From Promethearchaeota archaeon (GTDB taxonomy: Archaea; Asgardarchaeota; Lokiarchaeia; Sigynarchaeales; SOKP01), in the NCBI GenBank assembly GCA_019057975.1, contig JAHLWJ010000184.1, positions 1 through 8,548 of the forward strand: a stretch of DNA of 8,548 bases, in the 5' to 3' direction. Of the stretch, positions 6,081 through 8,548 are shown in pieces. Numbering within the stretch: position 1 is the stretch's first letter; every line of letters starts with the position of its first letter. Position numbers and translations under genes: made by a program. The notes beneath the pieces are model-generated. The model had not been told where the DNA came from. It was given only the letters and a program-made list of their open reading frames with translations, and searched no databases.

Positions 6081-6164
6081 AATAGAAATAATATAAAACA
6101 TGAGTTTGAGCGTATTTATGATGATACTTCAAAATTACCTGAAAAAATTATCGAAAAGCAATAG
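6081..6164 (+). pseudogene. Possible remnant of a gene end on the plus strand
   Basis: A plus-strand frame runs from after a TAA at 6078 to a TAG at 6162-6164. Its second half reads KHEFERIYDDTSKLPEKIIEKQ, a charged, well-mixed sequence more protein-like than usual for AT-rich spacer. It has no ATG, GTG or TTG start. It may be the decayed tail of a lost gene, or chance. An overlapping 26-codon plus-strand frame with an ATG at 6100 reads less like protein. Confidence 0.2.
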
Positions 6165-6172
6165 GATAAAAA
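6152..6172 (-). terminator. T-run terminator after the membrane-anchored protein gene
   Basis: The minus strand after the TAG at 6175-6173 starts with TTTTTATCC, and a further six-T run lies near 6141-6149. Together these fit archaeal U-tract termination and would separate this gene from the AbrB-ACT operon, which has its own promoter further on. Confidence 0.4.
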
Positions 6173-6688
6173 CTAGCTAGTAAGTTTTTGGACGAATAAT
6201 GAACTACGGGAAATATAGTTACCCGCGTAAGTCCCATATACTACTACAGTAACAGTGTGCACTCCAATTGATAAATCTTGTCTTACATCTTGTAATGGTA
6301 TCATGAAATTAACGATTTCATCTCCATTATAAGTCCCTACTTCAGCATACTGATTCGTATCAAGGATTCCATCTACACGGAAATATACCCTAATTAGAGA
6401 CCAACCTGCAACTTGTTCTGTGTGCGACCAAGCCATAAAGCTAAAATACACTGATTCATTTAATCCGAGTTCGAATTCAATAGTCAGCCCAGAAAATGTT
6501 AGATATGTGTGGGGGGGATTACATACAAAGGTGGTCCCATTCTCTCTATACCAAGTAGTTTGCTCACAATAATTCTTTACTTGGTTTTCCAAATTAGATA
6601 CGGATAACCAAGCAAAACCTCCTAATCCTAAACCTCCTGCCCCCAAAATTAGGCCAATTAAACCTAATACAGTACCACCTCTACCCAT
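6173..6688 (-). CDS. Small membrane-anchored, extracellular beta-rich protein, function unknown
   Basis: This 171-residue protein has a Gly-rich hydrophobic segment at about 6-30 (including LGLIGLILGAGGLGLGG) after a short basic MGRGG, best read as an amino-terminal anchor or uncleaved signal. Residues 31-45 are polar, and 55-171 alternate in a beta-sandwich-like manner, ending in GVHTVTVVVYGTYAG and SRSSLFVQ. Cys41 and Cys56 could form a disulfide, and NGT at 50-52 and NES at 77-79 are N-glycosylation sequons, all consistent with an outside location. The ATG at 6688 is well supported by GATGGAGAT at 6705-6697, with 8 bases between. It lies 109 bases downstream of the VWA gene with its own TATA box. 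Such Gly-rich anchored proteins are, as far as I recall, common in Asgard genomes, but I cannot name a family. A cell-surface or adhesion role is inference. Confidence 0.65.
   Translation of the reverse strand: MGRGGTVLGLIGLILGAGGLGLGGFAWLSVSNLENQVKNYCEQTTWYRENGTTFVCNPPHTYLTFSGLTIEFELGLNESVYFSFMAWSHTEQVAGWSLIRVYFRVDGILDTNQYAEVGTYNGDEIVNFMIPLQDVRQDLSIGVHTVTVVVYGTYAGNYISRSSLFVQKLTS
6511..6517. repeat. Seven-base G/C homopolymer inside the membrane-anchored protein gene
   Basis: A run of seven G on the plus strand (seven C in the coding sense) encodes Pro-Pro plus the first base of the next codon, just after Cys56. It is unusual in such AT-rich surroundings. Homopolymers of this size can slip and switch surface proteins on or off, but seven is at the low end and the frame is intact here. 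Confidence 0.5.
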
Positions 6689-6696
6689 AATAATCT

Positions 6697-6705
6697 ATCT
6701 CCATC
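6697..6705 (-). promoter_or_regulatory. Shine-Dalgarno of the membrane-anchored protein gene
   Basis: GATGGAGAT on the minus strand complements the CCTCC-containing 3' end of archaeal 16S rRNA and is spaced 8 bases from the ATG. It is the strongest ribosome site in the window; most other genes here have weak or no such site. Confidence 0.6.
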
Positions 6706-6733
6706 AATAATTTGATTTTAATTAATAATTTTT

Positions 6734-6743
6734 CTTATAAAAA
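6734..6743 (-). promoter_or_regulatory. TATA box for the membrane-anchored protein gene
   Basis: The minus strand reads TTTTTATAAGAAAAATTATT. A start about 25 bases downstream, near 6710-6714, leaves a short leader just long enough to hold the Shine-Dalgarno at 6705-6697. The element is nearly the same as that before the AbrB-ACT gene, so the two units may share control strength or a factor. Confidence 0.5.
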
Positions 6744-6797
6744 TGTAAAAATGATATTAAGTTCTTTTATCTGCTATAAAGAATTAGTATGTAAAAC

Positions 6798-8548
6798 CTA
6801 TTCTTTATGGGCTTTTAATTTTACTGTAAGATCCCGCGCCCGTTTAGAATACCAAATTAATAATTCTCCCGCATCTTCTGGCTCAAAATATTCTCCACCG
6901 CACAATGATGCTGCACGTGTCATTAATTCACGATCTGGGTTTCCTAAACCAATAATATAAATCACGACATTCAAATTTTCACTAAACTTTTTAATGGACT
7001 GTAGAAATGCCTCCTTTTGAGTTGGCTCGCCGTCTGTCAAGAGACAGATCATTGTAGGCTGGTCTGGGTTCATTTTTTCAAACTCTCCAAGCACCTGGTG
7101 CGCAGCATTCATCGCTAAATGCATGTTGGTAGCTTGACCATAACTGTTGCCAATTCTATCCACGATCATTCTTGCCGCATCTTCGAGTACTCCCTTTTTA
7201 CCACTTGCTGAATCCATGTAATAGCTGTTTCCAAAAGGAAGCGTTTGGGCCTCATCAGCAAACCTAATAACTGAAACTTTTTCTCCAAAACCTCTTCCTA
7301 CCTTTTCACTTAAGAACAAAACTGCAGCAAAAGCAGCCGAAATTCTACGAGGTATGTAAATACCATCTTTAAAATGTTTTAGAAATTCCTGAATTTCTCG
7401 AGATTCCATAGCCGCTTTTATTCCTTCGATAGCGGGTGCTATGTTAGTGACAAGCACATCTCTGGCCATCATGCTCCGGCTAATATCAATTATTAGAATA
7501 GCGTTGAAAGGAATTAATCCTACTGGGCTCAAAGATAATGTAGTGTTTTCAGTAACACTTGCAAAAATATCTCCAACAAGATCAGGAACTGTATCAAGAA
7601 TTGAGCAAGCTATGTTTACAGCATTCCATCTTAGTTTAATGCCTTTAAATATAACATAATTTGATATCCAGCCCTTCATAGAGGATATATTTTCTCGTGC
7701 CGTGCTTATTATGTCCCATAATCCCTCACCCGAAATAGCAGAAATTCCTAGTGATATACTTTGTAAAGGAATAATTGATCTTTGATTTTTTGAAACTTTT
7801 ACTTCAAAGCTTCCAATCCCCGAAGCTTCTAATATCTCGCTATCAATGATAATTACATCATCTGGAGTTGATTCTAAAATATCTACTTTTCCAGCGCCCA
7901 TAGCCCCAGTAAGTTCATCCTCGAATGCCAGAATATCATCTTGCTGAACTGAGAGACTGTACTGGGTTCTTGGGCTCACTAAAGCATATCCCATTAAATT
8001 AGGTTGAGATTCAACTTGCAACATTAATTCAGACGCTCTCTCTATAGGAGGTTCTGTTGAATATATGACTATTTGGTCAAATTTAATATTGGTATCCTCA
8101 TAAGTGTCAAAACTCATCTTTAAATCAGTCATAGCTATATTTGCTTCATCAATCCGAGCTGATCCCATAGTTCTTGTTAATGGATCTTCCCAAGCTATTA
8201 GCATTCCTTGCCCAAGACCTAATTGTTGAAGAACATTAGGGCTTAATTGAACTCTCCCTCCTTCTATATTATTATCTATTACAGGTTTAAGAATTATACC
8301 ATGTTTTTGACTCGCTAACATATTAATATCGATTTTATTCGGGTAAGGTTCAACAGGAGCTTCTGGCTGGGTTAATGGTGGTGTGGTGGGAGATGGAGGG
8401 AATCCTGTCGACGTAGGTTGAGGTGGGGGTGAAGGTAATGGTGATAAGGAAGACTGAGGTGCAGGAGTAGGTGGTGATGGCGTGAGTAGAGGTATTGGTG
8501 CTGGTTGTGAGGATGGTTGAGATATTGTAGTAGGTTGTGGAACTGGAG
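6798..8548 (-). CDS. VWA-domain protein with Pro-rich linker and duplicated beta module (5' end outside the window)
   Basis: The frame is open from the window edge, so the ATG at 8321 is internal and at least 582 residues are visible. Counting from Met8321 as 1: about 75 upstream residues form a Pro/Ser/Thr/Gln linker. Residues 10-90 and 110-178 are related beta-rich modules, shown by AWEDPLTRTMGSARID at 43-58 against AFEDELTGAMGAGKVD at 132-147; RVQLSPNVLQQLGLGQGM resembles AbrB or Cdc48-N type double-psi barrels. Residues 270-490 are a VWA domain with a complete metal site (MIDAS): DISRS at 279-283, Thr398 in QATNM and Asp430 in LLTDGEPT. VWA domains bind partner proteins through a divalent cation. 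No signal peptide or membrane segment is seen in the visible part. The missing amino terminus may hold another domain. It is transcribed ahead of the membrane-anchored protein gene. The barrel assignment is tentative; VWA is firm. Confidence 0.8.
   Translation of the reverse strand, partial: PVPQPTTISQPSSQPAPIPLLTPSPPTPAPQSSLSPLPSPPPQPTSTGFPPSPTTPPLTQPEAPVEPYPNKIDINMLASQKHGIILKPVIDNNIEGGRVQLSPNVLQQLGLGQGMLIAWEDPLTRTMGSARIDEANIAMTDLKMSFDTYEDTNIKFDQIVIYSTEPPIERASELMLQVESQPNLMGYALVSPRTQYSLSVQQDDILAFEDELTGAMGAGKVDILESTPDDVIIIDSEILEASGIGSFEVKVSKNQRSIIPLQSISLGISAISGEGLWDIISTARENISSMKGWISNYVIFKGIKLRWNAVNIACSILDTVPDLVGDIFASVTENTTLSLSPVGLIPFNAILIIDISRSMMARDVLVTNIAPAIEGIKAAMESREIQEFLKHFKDGIYIPRRISAAFAAVLFLSEKVGRGFGEKVSVIRFADEAQTLPFGNSYYMDSASGKKGVLEDAARMIVDRIGNSYGQATNMHLAMNAAHQVLGEFEKMNPDQPTMICLLTDGEPTQKEAFLQSIKKFSENLNVVIYIIGLGNPDRELMTRAASLCGGEYFEPEDAGELLIWYSKRARDLTVKLKAHKE
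8322..8548 (-). other. Pro/Ser/Thr-rich low-complexity linker of the VWA protein
   Basis: All 75 complete codons from 8546 to 8322 read without a stop in the VWA frame and give a sequence dominated by Pro with Ser, Thr, Gln and Ala, for example PPTPAPQSS and PSPPPQPT, ending in EPYPNKIDIN before Met8321. Proline uses CCA, CCT, CCC and CCG, so this is not a recent DNA-level expansion. It is likely a flexible linker joining an unseen amino-terminal domain to the beta modules. Confidence 0.75.

Noticed and set aside
6469..6478. GTTCGAATTC, resembling a tRNA T-loop
   Set aside because: No acceptor, D or anticodon stems can be built around it, and it lies inside the membrane-anchored protein coding sequence.
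6712..6960. Plus-strand open frame of 82 codons starting in the spacer and running into the VWA gene
   Set aside because: Two thirds of it is antisense to the VWA carboxy terminus, and no ribosome site or domain is seen.
7441..7659. Plus-strand open frame of 72 codons inside the VWA gene
   Set aside because: It is a shadow of the MIDAS-bearing region on the other strand.
8370..8460. G-rich plus-strand stretch that could suggest G-quadruplexes or a DNA repeat
   Set aside because: It is explained by the Pro (CCN) codons of the VWA protein linker. Runs of three G are few and irregular.

Overview
The window is AT-rich and is most likely a piece of an Asgard archaeal genome (Lokiarchaeia-like or a relative). 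This rests on three things: an actin-family protein far too actin-like to be MreB or ParM, a SpoVT/AbrB-ACT regulator of archaeal type, and TATA-box/poly-T style signals with no bacterial -35/-10 promoters. The assignment is by gene content and style, not by any database match. All seven recognisable genes lie on the minus strand, so they are transcribed from high to low coordinates. No rRNA, tRNA, CRISPR array, transposase or phage gene is visible.

Layout in transcription order. (1) A von Willebrand A (VWA) protein runs in from beyond base 8548 and ends at 6798. The ATG at 8321 is internal, because the frame stays open upstream through about 75 codons of Pro/Ser/Thr-rich linker. It has a duplicated beta-rich module and a complete MIDAS. 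(2) A small membrane-anchored, outward-facing beta protein (6173-6688) has its own TATA box and a good Shine-Dalgarno. (3) After a 210-base gap holding a TATA box and a 16-bp perfect palindrome comes a probable operon of four genes: an AbrB-ACT regulator (5555-5962), a Lys-rich, Pro-rich coiled-coil protein (4680-5513), an actin-related protein (3440-4627) and a large helical-repeat plus CHAT-like protein (827-3418). (4) A short PLD-like coiled-coil protein (88-582) ends at a T-rich terminator. Its reading frame clearly extends upstream of the apparent start and looks broken, or programmed to shift, near 626-633.

The most notable theme is a cluster in which several signature enzymes keep their fold but have lost key residues. 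The CHAT domain has Asn and Gln where His and Cys should be. The actin-like protein lacks the second-phosphate-loop Asp. The PLD-like protein lacks the HKD residues. I infer a regulatory or scaffolding assembly: an actin-like filament or nucleotide switch, a helical/CHAT adaptor, a charged coiled-coil linker, and a VWA/surface component, with an amino-acid-responsive (ACT) repressor at the head of the operon. No function has been shown for this combination, and the functional linkage is inference from gene order.
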